From the NCBI GenBank assembly GCA_023419605.1, contig JAEZXR010000042.1, positions 1 to 61,594 on the forward strand: a stretch of DNA of 61,594 nt, in the 5' to 3' direction. The notes under the pieces are model-generated. The model did not search any database. It worked only from the letters and a program-made list of their open reading frames with translations, and was not told the DNA's origin. Source of the DNA: Bacillota bacterium. Its GTDB lineage: Bacteria > Bacillota > Clostridia > Acetivibrionales > JAEZXR01. Both the position numbers and the translations under genes were made by a program. This document shows, in pieces, positions 7,534 through 16,358 of the stretch (positions within the stretch are counted from its first letter, which is position 1; the number at the start of each line of letters is the position of its first letter).

Positions 7534-9243
7534 GTGAAAAATGTGTGGAGTTTTGCCAGAAAAAGGCTTGGTGATATACTGCTGGAAGCTGGACTGATTA
7601 CGCAGTCTCAGTTAAGTGAGGCCCTTGCGGATCAGAAAAACTCCGGTAAAAAACTGGGGGAAATCCTGGTATCCAAAGGATACATCACCAGAAAAAGTAT
7701 TATTGAGGTATTGGAAGTTCAACTGAATATTCCCTACGTCAATCTGACAGCACTTTCACCGGATCCAAAAACAGTTCGACTGATTCCGGAGAACATGGCA
7801 AGGAAGCATGAAATCCTGGCTATTAAACTGGAAAGCAATGTTCTGACGGTAGCTGCCAGCGACCCCTTAAATGTTACCGCTTTCGATGATGTGCGTATTT
7901 ATACGGGCCATGAGGTCCAGCCTGCCATGGCAGATACGGAGCAGATCCATGCACTGATTTCCCGGTGCTACGGTTCTCAAAAAGCCATGGACGCCGTAGA
8001 GGAATTCAGCAAGGCAAATGCCTTGTTCACCCGGGATGTACTGTCACTGGCCGGTGAAGGAGACTCTGGCAGCAATATTAATGAGACTCCGGCGGTAAAA
8101 CTGATCAACATCCTTATTGAGCAGGCTTTTCAAAGTGGAGCCAGCGACATCCACATAGAACCCCAGAATAAAAACCTTCGAATCCGTTTCCGAATCGACG
8201 GACAGCTTCAGGATATCATGCAGTCGGATATTGAGATTCTCCCTGCCATCGTATCCCGTATCAAGGTCATGGCAGGTCTTAATATTGCCGAAAAAAGACT
8301 TCCCCAGGATGGGCGCATTGCCTATCGGTTTCAGCAAAATGAGGTGGACCTGCGTATTTCGGTTTTACCCACCATTTTTGGCGAAAAGGTAGTCATTCGC
8401 GTAATCAGCAAAAATACTTTCAATTTTGCAAAGGAGATGTTAGGTTTTTTACCGGAAAACCTGGAGGCACTGGAGGATATCCTGAAAAATCCCCATGGCA
8501 TTGTTCTGGTAACAGGCCCTACCGGCAGCGGTAAAACCACAACACTTTATACAGCCGTGAGGGAGCTGAACCGTGACAATATTAATATTGTCACGGTAGA
8601 AGACCCGGTGGAAAGCACTATTGAGGGTATTAGCCAGGTACAGGTCAATCCGAAGGCGGGATTGGATTTTGCCAACTCTCTCCGTTCGATTCTGCGTCAG
8701 GACCCGGATATTATTCTCATCGGTGAAATCAGGGATACGGAAACAGCGGAAATCGCAGTACGCTCCGCCATTACAGGGCACCTGGTGCTGAGTACCGTTC
8801 ACACCAACGATGCTGCCAGCTCAGTAGCCAGATTGATGGACATGGGAATCCCACCCTTTCTTGTATCTACCTCGCTGGTTGGAATTGTAGCCCAGCGGCT
8901 GGTACGAAAAATCTGCCCCAATTGCCGTGAGAGCTATGTTCCCAACCCGAGTGAACTGGAGGCCCTGGATAATACGGGAGATACTATACCTGCCCTTTAC
9001 AGGGGGCGCGGTTGTGAATCCTGTAAAGGCACGGGATATAAAGGTAGAATCGCAGTTCATGAAGTCATGAAAATCGGCGCGGACCTTCGAAATGCCATCA
9101 ACAGGCAGGAAAGTACCGACGTGCTGAAAAATACAGCCGTCAAAAACGGCATGATCACTTTAAAGGAGAATTGCAGGCGGCTTGTACTTTCCGGGGTTAT
9201 TACCCTGGAGGAAATGCTGAAAGTCGTTTATGTGCAGGAGTAG
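7534..9243 (+). CDS. pilB: Type IV pilus assembly ATPase PilB
   Basis: Cytoplasmic hexameric ATPase that drives pilus extension; 569 residues. Residues ~10-75 form an MshEN repeat (RLGDILLEAGLITQSQL then KLGEILVSKGYITRKSI), the motif known to bind c-di-GMP in MshE/PilB proteins. Then follow the N2 region, Walker A GPTGSGKTTT (~327), Asp box and Walker B with GEIRDTET (~395), a His box, and the zinc tetracysteine (CPNC ... CESCKG, ~462-497). GTG at 7534 gives MKNVWSF; a second GTG at 7543 has better spacing from AAAGGGTGA and may be the true start. First gene of a plus-strand pil operon; 3 bp separate it from pilT. Confidence 0.93.
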   Translation: MKNVWSFARKRLGDILLEAGLITQSQLSEALADQKNSGKKLGEILVSKGYITRKSIIEVLEVQLNIPYVNLTALSPDPKTVRLIPENMARKHEILAIKLESNVLTVAASDPLNVTAFDDVRIYTGHEVQPAMADTEQIHALISRCYGSQKAMDAVEEFSKANALFTRDVLSLAGEGDSGSNINETPAVKLINILIEQAFQSGASDIHIEPQNKNLRIRFRIDGQLQDIMQSDIEILPAIVSRIKVMAGLNIAEKRLPQDGRIAYRFQQNEVDLRISVLPTIFGEKVVIRVISKNTFNFAKEMLGFLPENLEALEDILKNPHGIVLVTGPTGSGKTTTLYTAVRELNRDNINIVTVEDPVESTIEGISQVQVNPKAGLDFANSLRSILRQDPDIILIGEIRDTETAEIAVRSAITGHLVLSTVHTNDAASSVARLMDMGIPPFLVSTSLVGIVAQRLVRKICPNCRESYVPNPSELEALDNTGDTIPALYRGRGCESCKGTGYKGRIAVHEVMKIGADLRNAINRQESTDVLKNTAVKNGMITLKENCRRLVLSGVITLEEMLKVVYVQE

Positions 9244-9246
9244 ACC

Positions 9247-10311
9247 ATGGCAATAGAAATACAGCAGCTCTTGAAAACTGCATATGAGAGAAGAGCCTCT
9301 GATATCCATCTTACCGTCGGCAAGCCTCCCGTAATCAGGGTGAACGGCCAGTTGGAGATGTTACCGGCAGAGATATTGACAGCAGAGGATACGGAACAGT
9401 ATGTCAAAGGCTGCCTTCCTCAGGAACAGTATGAAGCTTTTCTGAAAACCGGAGATATGGACAGCTCCATGTCTCTGCCCGGTGTAGCCCGCTTCCGAGT
9501 CAACGCCTACCGGCAAAGAGGTTCGGCAGCTGTGGCACTGCGTGTGCTGGCTTCCAGCATTCCTTCCCTGGAGGAGCTGAGCCTCCCCTCTGCTGTGAAG
9601 GGATTGTGCGGTCTCCGGGAAGGCCTGGTACTGGTTACGGGACCCACGGGAAGCGGCAAATCCACTACCGTAGCCTCCATAATTAATGAAATCAACAATA
9701 CCCGAAGTGCACATGTTCTGACGTTGGAAGACCCTATTGAATATTTGCACCGTCACAATAAAAGCATCATCAATCAAAGGGAGATCGGCCATGACAGCCG
9801 AAGCTATGCCGATGCGTTACGAGCCGCTCTCCGCGAAGACCCTGACGTTATCTTCGTCGGCGAAATGCGGGATCTGGAGTCTATCAGCATTGCCATAACA
9901 GCAGCCGAAACCGGGCATCTGGTCCTCTCCACCCTGCATACCCTGGGTGCAGCCAAGACCATCGACAGACTCATCGATGTCTTTCCTCCCCACCAGCAGC
10001 AGCAGATACGGGTCCAGGTTTCCATGATTCTAAAAGCAGTGGTATCCCAGCGGCTGATTCCCGAAGCCCAGGGACTTGGCAGGGTCGGAGCCTTTGAAGT
10101 CATGACAGTTACACCTGCCATCAGCAACCTGATCCGGGATGGAAAAACCTCCAACATCAATATGTCCATTCAAACCGGTGGAGCCATGGGCATGCAATTG
10201 TTGGACAAGTCCATCACCGATCTGGTGAGAAACTATAGAATCACAAAGGAAGACGCGCTGAACTACTGTGCAGACCGGGAGACGCTGATCAAGCTTTTGG
10301 GAGGAAGCTGA
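9247..10311 (+). CDS. pilT: Type IV pilus retraction ATPase PilT
   Basis: Twitching-motility ATPase that depolymerises the pilus; 354 residues, normal family length. Visible: N-terminal PAS-like part with RRASDIHLTVGKPP, Walker A GPTGSGKST (~134), the Asp box LTLEDPIEYLH, Walker B PDVIFVGEMRD and the His box ETGHLVLSTLHT. It lacks the tetracysteine of PilB, as expected for PilT. It starts 3 bp after the pilB stop. A dispersed GAGAATTG repeat unit lies between it and pilC. Confidence 0.94.
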   Translation: MAIEIQQLLKTAYERRASDIHLTVGKPPVIRVNGQLEMLPAEILTAEDTEQYVKGCLPQEQYEAFLKTGDMDSSMSLPGVARFRVNAYRQRGSAAVALRVLASSIPSLEELSLPSAVKGLCGLREGLVLVTGPTGSGKSTTVASIINEINNTRSAHVLTLEDPIEYLHRHNKSIINQREIGHDSRSYADALRAALREDPDVIFVGEMRDLESISIAITAAETGHLVLSTLHTLGAAKTIDRLIDVFPPHQQQQIRVQVSMILKAVVSQRLIPEAQGLGRVGAFEVMTVTPAISNLIRDGKTSNINMSIQTGGAMGMQLLDKSITDLVRNYRITKEDALNYCADRETLIKLLGGS

Positions 10312-10314
10312 GTA

Positions 10315-10331
10315 AAATTGAGAATTGAGAA
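10315..10331 (+). repeat. Single unit of the dispersed GAGAATTGAG repeat
   Basis: AAATTGAGAATTGAGAA, in the 38-bp gap between pilT and pilC. It shares its unit with the elements at 2694-2820, 23930-23965 and 24349-24393. Confidence 0.6.
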
Positions 10332-10349
10332 GGGCTGGAGGATTTTCGG

Positions 10350-11567
10350 ATGCCAGTTTATTTATACGAAGCCAAGGATCTGGAAGGTAAGAAGGTAACG
10401 GGTGAGGTTTTCGGTGATTCACAGCAGTTGGCCTTAAGCAGCCTGAAACTTCAGAAGCTTTTCCCTCTAAAGCTGGTGGAAAAGAAGGAAAAAGCACAAA
10501 GTATTGCCGATTCCCGGGACTTATTCAAGAAAAAAGTGAAAAAAAAGCAGATAACGGTTTTTACCCGACAGTTTGCTTCTATGCTGAAAGCAGGGGTTCC
10601 TCTTCCGGTCATCATGGATGTACTGATTAAGCAGGAAAGGAATGATACCTTTAAGGAGATTCTACAAGCCATCAATAACGATATCCTGTCGGGTAACACC
10701 CTTTCCAGGGCTATGATGCGGCACAAGGTATTCCCCAGCCTCCTGGTCAGCATGGTAGAAGTCGGCGAGGCCAACGGAAGACTGGATATGGCCTTCGAGC
10801 GAATCGCCGTCACCATGGAGAAGGAACTGAAGCTGTCGGCAAAAGTCAAGGGTGCCATGATTTACCCCGCAGTACTGCTGTTGGTAAGCATCATCGCCTC
10901 CTGCGTACTCACCTTTGTGGTACTGCCGGTTTTTTCGCGGATGTTTGAGCAAATGGGAGTACCCCTCCCCCGCCTGACCCGGACCTTCATTGATGTATCC
11001 CGGTTCATGACGGTCCACTGGTACCTCTTCGCTGCTGTAGTCCTGGCTCTGGTGATTATCTTCGTCAAGCTGCTGCGAGAACCTGCCTTGAAGACAAAGC
11101 TGGATCACCTGCTGCTAAAGCTGCCGGTCATCGGCAAGGTGCAAAACGTAGTCTACATGGCCCGTTTTTGTAGAACCTTTTCCACCCTGGTGGAGGGGGG
11201 TGTGGAGGTAGTCGCTTCCCTGGAAACGGTACGAAATGTAATTACCAACCACTATATAAAGAACTACTTTAACGATATCATCCGTGATATCCAAGCCGGG
11301 ACCACCATACATGCAGCAGTGTCCAAAATAAAGTTCTTCCCGCCCCTCGTGGTCTCCATGATTCGGATCGGAGAAGAATCCGGCCGCCTCGGTGATATTC
11401 TCTCCAAGACTGCCGACCTCTACGAGGATGAGTCCGAAACCCAGCTGCAGAAGCTGACGGCTCTCATGGAGCCAGCCATTACAGTGCTTATGGCGGTGGG
11501 CATCGGAGCCATTGTGGTATCGGTGGTGCAGCCAATGTTCCAGATGTATGAGATTATTGGAAAGTAG
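10350..11567 (+). CDS. pilC: Type IV pilus inner-membrane platform protein PilC
   Basis: Integral membrane protein on which PilB and PilT act; 405 residues. It contains two GspF/PilC domains (~75-195 and ~275-395), each with a helical bundle of the type FTRQFASMLKAGVPLP and ARFCRTFSTLVEGGVEV, with membrane segments at ~175-200, ~225-245 and ~375-400. GGAGG 8 bp before ATG 10350. It is separated from pilA by ~100 bp, with the strong pilA ribosome-binding site following. Confidence 0.93.
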   Translation: MPVYLYEAKDLEGKKVTGEVFGDSQQLALSSLKLQKLFPLKLVEKKEKAQSIADSRDLFKKKVKKKQITVFTRQFASMLKAGVPLPVIMDVLIKQERNDTFKEILQAINNDILSGNTLSRAMMRHKVFPSLLVSMVEVGEANGRLDMAFERIAVTMEKELKLSAKVKGAMIYPAVLLLVSIIASCVLTFVVLPVFSRMFEQMGVPLPRLTRTFIDVSRFMTVHWYLFAAVVLALVIIFVKLLREPALKTKLDHLLLKLPVIGKVQNVVYMARFCRTFSTLVEGGVEVVASLETVRNVITNHYIKNYFNDIIRDIQAGTTIHAAVSKIKFFPPLVVSMIRIGEESGRLGDILSKTADLYEDESETQLQKLTALMEPAITVLMAVGIGAIVVSVVQPMFQMYEIIGK

Positions 11568-11669
11568 GAAAAACCGGCTTCCCAAATACTCAGATTACAA
11601 TTAAAGCTATTGAAGCTGAGGAAGCTTTGACACATAAAATTTCATTATCTGTAAAGGAGGTGAAAATGT

Positions 11670-12056
11670 ATGAAAATGAAGCTAAACAAAAAAGGGTTCA
11701 CTCTGATTGAACTTGTTATCGTTGTTGCTGTTTTAGCGATACTTGCCGTAGTTGCAGTTCCTGTAGTTGGTGGAATCGTTGACAATTCCAGAACTGCATC
11801 CGATAATTCCCAGTTGGCATTGATACAAAGTGCCGTAGAAAGATATAACGCAGAGAAAGGTACTTATCCCGGTGGGGACAGCGAAACCGCAATAAAATCC
11901 AATGTTAAAAACGCACTAACTGCGTATACCAATTTGACGGATATTCCAGCCCCCCAAAAGTCAGGCTATGGTTTTTACTACAAATCCGGCAAAGTAGTAT
12001 ATGCAAAGGATAAACCCGAAGGGTACCTTGCTCTTAGTGTTGGAGCAGCTCAATAA
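11670..12056 (+). CDS. pilA: Major type IV pilin (prepilin)
   Basis: Structural subunit of the pilus, 128-residue precursor. The short positive leader ends KKG and is followed by FTLIELVIVVAVLAILAVV, the class III signal with Glu at +5 of the mature protein; cleavage by the PilD encoded at 6437-7189 is expected after Gly9. The globular part has no cysteine, so there is no disulfide D-loop. AAAGGAGG lies 9 bp before ATG 11670, the strongest ribosome-binding site of the operon. A strong terminator follows directly, which would make pilA the most abundant distal product and lower transcription of the next genes. Confidence 0.92.
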   Translation: MKMKLNKKGFTLIELVIVVAVLAILAVVAVPVVGGIVDNSRTASDNSQLALIQSAVERYNAEKGTYPGGDSETAIKSNVKNALTAYTNLTDIPAPQKSGYGFYYKSGKVVYAKDKPEGYLALSVGAAQ

Positions 12057-12078
12057 ATAGTATAACTTCATTTCAAAG

Positions 12079-12120
12079 CAACATCCGCTCCTGGCGGATG
12101 TTGTTTCCCTTTTTCTTTTT
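12079..12120 (+). terminator. Rho-independent terminator after pilA
   Basis: Perfect 10-bp stem CAACATCCGC / GCGGATGTTG (12079-12088, 12094-12103) with a T-rich tail to 12120. It lies inside the pil gene cluster, so it is probably partial or followed by a separate promoter. Confidence 0.9.
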
Positions 12121-12132
12121 GCAGTAAGCAAT

Positions 12133-12183
12133 GGAAGACATAAGTAAATACAACGCCTGCCGTTGTGCTTACTTATGTTTTCC
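12133..12183 (+). promoter_or_regulatory. 51-nt stem-loop before the minor pilin genes
   Basis: Arms of 15 nt (12133-12147 and 12169-12183, one G-U) around an inner ACAACG/CGTTGT hairpin. It ends 6 bp before the GGAGG of the next gene and has no T-tract. It may protect the processed downstream mRNA or control translation of the minor pilins. Confidence 0.55.
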
Positions 12184-12201
12184 AGCCGGAGGTGTGTTTC
12201 T

Positions 12202-12615
12202 ATGAAGACAACTCAACTAAATACAAAAGGCTTTAGCCTGGTAGAAGTCGTCGTTTCTATTGCCATTATCGGCATCGTGTTTGCGGCGCTCTTCTCCCTT
12301 TTTTCCATGTCTTCCAAAACCACTCATGTCTCTGGAGAAAAAACAGACTTGGCTGTAATCGCCCAGAATGTGATGGAACATTCTCTCTATCAGGAAGGAT
12401 TCGCTGCCTTAAAAAACTCTGCTGACGGTATAGCCAGAGATATCTCCTCCCTGATTCCTTCCGACTATCATGGGCAGTATAGCGCGGTACGCATTATCAG
12501 CTATGTAGAGGGCAGCGATAGCAAACTAATCAAAATTGTCATCCGTACCCAGGATAATAACAATCCGGAATCCGCTTCCCAGGTCTCACTGGTGACACTT
12601 TTGGCGGATGTATAG
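12202..12615 (+). CDS. Minor pseudopilin (PilV/GspI-like prepilin)
   Basis: 137 residues. A type IV prepilin N-terminus is plain: TKG then FSLVEVVVSIAIIGIVFAALF, with Glu at +5. The rest is a small globular domain of no recognised family. ATG 12202 (MKTTQLNTKG) is chosen because GGAGG lies 8 bp upstream; an in-frame ATG at 12163 lies inside the stem-loop. It begins a tight set of pseudopilin genes that probably form the pilus tip or priming complex. Confidence 0.85.
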   Translation: MKTTQLNTKGFSLVEVVVSIAIIGIVFAALFSLFSMSSKTTHVSGEKTDLAVIAQNVMEHSLYQEGFAALKNSADGIARDISSLIPSDYHGQYSAVRIISYVEGSDSKLIKIVIRTQDNNNPESASQVSLVTLLADV

Positions 12616-12624
12616 GAGGGGGAT

Positions 12625-13068
12625 ATGAAACACAATAATCACGGCCTCACTCTTATAGAATTGGTAATCTCCATTGCCCTGGTATCGGTCATTCTGCTCA
12701 CAGCCGTTACAGCTTTGAGCTTTGGCCGGAAGTCCTTCTCCGCTCTCGACCAGCAGGGAGATTTGCAGTCCCAAGCCGCCAATATTCTCCTCCAAATCGC
12801 TTCGCAAGTCCGGGAATGCCGCAGCATACAGGCTGCCCCCGATACTTCCGTGCTATCCCTGGAGGGCAAAGATGGAAAGAGTATAAAATTCCAATGGGAT
12901 GGAGCCAAAACCCTGACCTGCACGGTAGAAGGCTCTGCTCCGCGGATTCTAAGCACACAGGTACGGGAAATCGTATTTACTGCTTCCGGAGATGGTATAG
13001 ACATCAGGCTTATACTGCAGTCCCAGGAACAAACCTTCACCTTGAGGGATTATATACACAGACGATAG
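12625..13068 (+). CDS. Minor pseudopilin (PilW/GspJ-like prepilin)
   Basis: 147 residues, with a prepilin signal NNHG then LTLIELVISIALVSVILLT (Glu at +5), followed by a short globular domain with Cys in REC and TCTV. AGGAGG is immediately upstream. It sits 9 bp after the previous pseudopilin and 14 bp before the PilX-like gene, as expected of an operon. Confidence 0.85.
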   Translation: MKHNNHGLTLIELVISIALVSVILLTAVTALSFGRKSFSALDQQGDLQSQAANILLQIASQVRECRSIQAAPDTSVLSLEGKDGKSIKFQWDGAKTLTCTVEGSAPRILSTQVREIVFTASGDGIDIRLILQSQEQTFTLRDYIHRR

Positions 13069-13082
13069 AAGGAGGAAAGGGA

Positions 13083-14624
13083 ATGAAAGGCAATAAGGGA
13101 GCCGCTCTCGTTTCAGTTTTAATTACCGTAACCGTTTTAGCCATCCTGGCGGCTGCCATTGCAGCTGTTATGGTATCCAGGCTCCATCTTGCCGTGTCCT
13201 ACGAAAACGCCAACGGAGCTCTGTACGCTGCCCAGGCCGGCATCGAGGAAACCAAGCTGGGACTGAAAAACAGAATTGCCGCTACAGCTCCCGCCATGCG
13301 CAGCGATATGCAAACATACATCCGTACCCGGTACGGAACTTCCGGCTATGATCCCTTTTCCTATTCCAGAGAATTAGTACGAAAATATGTATACGATTAT
13401 CTAACGGGTTCCTCCTTTCCAAGAAACAGGAATTTGCTGGAGAAAGAGGCTTCCTACTCCCTGTCCGTGGGCGCGTACGATGCGGGCTCGGATACTTTAA
13501 AGATATCTTCAACGGGACTTTATGGTACAGGTTCTCACCGTACCAATAAAACGGTGACTGTAACCTTCAAAATTCAATATACCTCCGAATCTTTTACCGG
13601 AGAGGATGGTTCCGGCGGCGGCAGTTTTCCTGCCTATCCGCTCATTGTACAAGGTCCTTCCATTGACCCGAATTACTCGGTCGCCGCCTTCTGCCAGAAG
13701 CTAGAGATCATTGGTGATCTTTTTCTTCCCAAAGGAATCACCAAGCTCACTTCCTCCGGCAACAGCATCAATACCCTGTCTTTCAGGAAGGACAATGGCC
13801 CTGAAAGCTATGTGTATATTGATAGTAACCTGTCGCTTTCCGGCAGCAGGCAATACATTCACATGGAAAAGGGAGATATGGTCGTTAACGGCAGCTTGAC
13901 CCTGGGTTCCGATACCAACATGGAGCTTTATATTAAAAACGGTGATCTTATCGTAACCGGAGACATCATTTTAAATGGCTATCAGAACAAAATTACAGTG
14001 AAGAATGGGAATCTCCGCTGTGGAGGTAAAATCTATCTTCAGCAGGCAGAAACTTCTATTGATATAAAAGATTGCCTGTATATATCCAATGGAACTGGTA
14101 ACATTTATAAAACGGGGTATGCAAGTACAATCTCCTATGGCAGGCTGGCCGGCTACAGCAATACTGCAGCAGCGCCCGATAGAATAAATTTGGGTAACAT
14201 AAGCGTTTTTAATAATCCGAAAGTTATCAAGACCAACTATATCAACCGCAGCCTGGGAAGTAAAAATAACCCTGTCGTCATTTTTTGCGAGGGAGATCTG
14301 GATATTGATAACACCTCCACTCCTCCTGTTCAAAATACCATTGATATCTATGGCATCGTATATGCCACCGGAAGAATCAATATGAAAGGTTGGGGCTCGG
14401 ACGGCGGTAACATCAATATTTATGGAACTGCGGTAACGGGGAAAAGGCTGGATATCCTCGACCAATATTGGAAGCGGGTTCGTTTGGAATATGACAGCCA
14501 TATAATTAAAAAGTTGAAAGATGACTACCCCGATATCGTAAACTATTTCAACAGTGGTACAGGAACATCCCCGGTGAAGGCAGATATCGCATCCGGTGCT
14601 TCAAGTATTTCGTGGGATGAATAA
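13083..14624 (+). CDS. PilX-N-type pilus accessory protein with large beta-rich C-terminus
   Basis: 513 residues. The N-terminus NKGAALVSVLITVTVLAILAA has the hydrophobic helix of PilX_N proteins but no Glu+5 prepilin motif, typical of large minor-pilin-like proteins of Gram-positive pilus operons. Residues ~25-130 are helical; after a Ser/Gly-rich joint near 175 the rest is repetitive beta (MVVNGSLTLGSDTNMELYIK, LIVTGDIILNGYQNKI), resembling a beta-solenoid surface domain. The ATG at 13083 has GGAGGAAAGG upstream; an open frame continues upstream to 12816 but lies over the previous gene. Likely exposed at the pilus tip or cell surface; an adhesin role is inference. Confidence 0.75.
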   Translation: MKGNKGAALVSVLITVTVLAILAAAIAAVMVSRLHLAVSYENANGALYAAQAGIEETKLGLKNRIAATAPAMRSDMQTYIRTRYGTSGYDPFSYSRELVRKYVYDYLTGSSFPRNRNLLEKEASYSLSVGAYDAGSDTLKISSTGLYGTGSHRTNKTVTVTFKIQYTSESFTGEDGSGGGSFPAYPLIVQGPSIDPNYSVAAFCQKLEIIGDLFLPKGITKLTSSGNSINTLSFRKDNGPESYVYIDSNLSLSGSRQYIHMEKGDMVVNGSLTLGSDTNMELYIKNGDLIVTGDIILNGYQNKITVKNGNLRCGGKIYLQQAETSIDIKDCLYISNGTGNIYKTGYASTISYGRLAGYSNTAAAPDRINLGNISVFNNPKVIKTNYINRSLGSKNNPVVIFCEGDLDIDNTSTPPVQNTIDIYGIVYATGRINMKGWGSDGGNINIYGTAVTGKRLDILDQYWKRVRLEYDSHIIKKLKDDYPDIVNYFNSGTGTSPVKADIASGASSISWDE

Positions 14625-14635
14625 TCAGGGAGGAT

Positions 14636-15712
14636 ATGGCTTTGGCAAATAACTTCATTGGAATTGATATAGGTACTTACAATACAAAATTCACGGATAT
14701 TTCCGTAGGCAAAAAAACCGTTCAATTTGGATATTCCCTGGTAACCCGTACACCGGAATACCTTGTCCAAAATGGCCGTGTTGCAGACCCGGCTGCTCTG
14801 GCTCAATTTTTAAAGCAGCATGCAAGACGAAGGGGCTTCCATGCCCGGAAGGCTCTTATTATTTTAAATGATTCACTGGTAGTTACACGAGACATTCACT
14901 TGCCTGTGGGCAAGCCTAAAGAGATTAGTGCCATGATCCGTGCCGATGCTTCGGAATACCTCCCTTTTGACGTAAACCAATATACCCTGCGTCACAAGCT
15001 GTTGTCTCCCGCTGCAAAAACCCCGGGCAGCACCAATTATTTGCTGACGGCTTCCGTAAAAACAGATCTGATGATGGACTTTTACAGCGCCTTCCGTATG
15101 GCAGGACTAAAACCTGCAGCCGTGGACGTTACAATAAATTGCATGATAAAATACCTTCAGAGAATCGTAAACCCGGAGAGCCAGCAGACCATTGCCATGG
15201 TCGACCTGGGTGCCACCACCTGCAAAATCGTCATCCTCTGGAAGGGAGTTCCCGTATTCCAGCAAATTGTTGCGAATAATCCCAGAAAGATCGATGTAAT
15301 GCTGACAACACTGCTGAATATGGAAAGAAACCAAGCAGAAGAATGCAAGATCAAGTACGGACTCTCCTTCCTGCAGGAAGACAACGAAGATGGGGAAAGC
15401 AAGGCAGTAGGCCCAGTCATACAGAATCAGATGGATCTGATTCTTAGTGATGTATATAAGCATTTGAACGGTTATTGCTCCCGAAACGGCATCACGTTGG
15501 ACCGGATTTTTTTAGCGGGAGGAACAGCCATGATGAAAGGGCTTCCGGGATATATCGAATCCGCTTTCTCTATCCCTTGCTCCTTAGTTTGTACAGATGA
15601 ATTCATAAAGGCTGCGAAACCTTCGCGGAGAATTCCGGAAGACAGCGCCGACCTGAATCAAGCCTTCCCCTATTTTGTCTGTTTGGCAGGCGCTGCCATG
15701 AGAGGTGATTAA
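14636..15712 (+). CDS. pilM: Type IV pilus assembly protein PilM
   Basis: Actin-like (FtsA-fold) cytoplasmic protein that binds the N-terminus of PilN in the alignment complex; 358 residues. Visible: phosphate-1 loop FIGIDIGTYNTKF, connecting segment TIAMVDLGATTCKIVI and adenosine loop IFLAGGTAMMKGLPGYI. GGGAGG precedes the start. Its TAA is 1 bp before the pilN ATG, giving tight coupling. Confidence 0.9.
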   Translation: MALANNFIGIDIGTYNTKFTDISVGKKTVQFGYSLVTRTPEYLVQNGRVADPAALAQFLKQHARRRGFHARKALIILNDSLVVTRDIHLPVGKPKEISAMIRADASEYLPFDVNQYTLRHKLLSPAAKTPGSTNYLLTASVKTDLMMDFYSAFRMAGLKPAAVDVTINCMIKYLQRIVNPESQQTIAMVDLGATTCKIVILWKGVPVFQQIVANNPRKIDVMLTTLLNMERNQAEECKIKYGLSFLQEDNEDGESKAVGPVIQNQMDLILSDVYKHLNGYCSRNGITLDRIFLAGGTAMMKGLPGYIESAFSIPCSLVCTDEFIKAAKPSRRIPEDSADLNQAFPYFVCLAGAAMRGD

Positions 15713-15713
15713 C

Positions 15714-16247
15714 ATGCAGGATATTAATCTTTTGCCCAATAAGGTTTTATATAAGAAACGGTACTTCTTTCTGCGAACCGGAAAAATTTTAGGCTTTGCC
15801 GTTCTGCTTCTGGGGATAGCTGCCCTTCTTCTAACCCCAATCTACCAGCGGATCGAACTCCAAAAGCAGGTGCTGGATTTATCTTCCCGATTGGACGTGC
15901 CCGAATTGAAGGAGTTGAACGATCTGGAAAACAAATTGTCCACGCTTAAGAAAGACTACTCCAACCTGGAGGCTCTGACGAAGAGCATTCCTTCCCGGAA
16001 AGTAGCAACGGATCAGCTGCTTCTGCGAATTACTTCCCAAATGCCCTCGGGAATGACGGCTTCCGACATCTCCTACCAGGCAGGAATACAGCAAGTCAGC
16101 TTGCAGCTCACGGCCAGCCATCGAGAAGACATTTCTCTTCTTTTAAAACGGCTGCATGATGATCCTTTATTCTCTGACATTACTATCGGAGAAATCAATG
16201 GTATGGACACACAATACAAGTTTGCACTGCTTTTAAAACTAAAGTAA
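15714..16247 (+). CDS. pilN: Type IV pilus alignment protein PilN
   Basis: 177 residues. It begins MQDINLLPNKVL, the conserved PilN motif that docks into PilM, then has one membrane helix (~25-45), a coiled coil (~55-90) and a small ferredoxin-like periplasmic domain. ATG 15714 is chosen over a GTG at 15705, which lies inside the AGAGGTG ribosome-binding site and would displace the INLLP motif from the terminus. Confidence 0.9.
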   Translation: MQDINLLPNKVLYKKRYFFLRTGKILGFAVLLLGIAALLLTPIYQRIELQKQVLDLSSRLDVPELKELNDLENKLSTLKKDYSNLEALTKSIPSRKVATDQLLLRITSQMPSGMTASDISYQAGIQQVSLQLTASHREDISLLLKRLHDDPLFSDITIGEINGMDTQYKFALLLKLK

Positions 16248-16300
16248 TATATATACAAGGTTTAAACTTTAATTTCTATGATAAGTGGAAAGGAATATAA

Positions 16301-16357
16301 GTGCCCAAAGGAAAAGATGAAAAGCTCTTTGCGCGCTATATGAAAGTGGTTGTATAG
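16301..16357 (+). CDS. Possible 18-residue leader peptide upstream of pilO
   Basis: A GTG with AAAGGA 6 bp upstream opens VPKGKDEKLFARYMKVVV and ends at TAG (16355-16357), one base before the pilO ATG at 16359. The pilO ATG itself has almost no ribosome-binding site. The arrangement fits translational coupling through a short leader ORF; it could equally be chance. Confidence 0.3.
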   Translation: MPKGKDEKLFARYMKVVV

Positions 16358-16358
16358 G

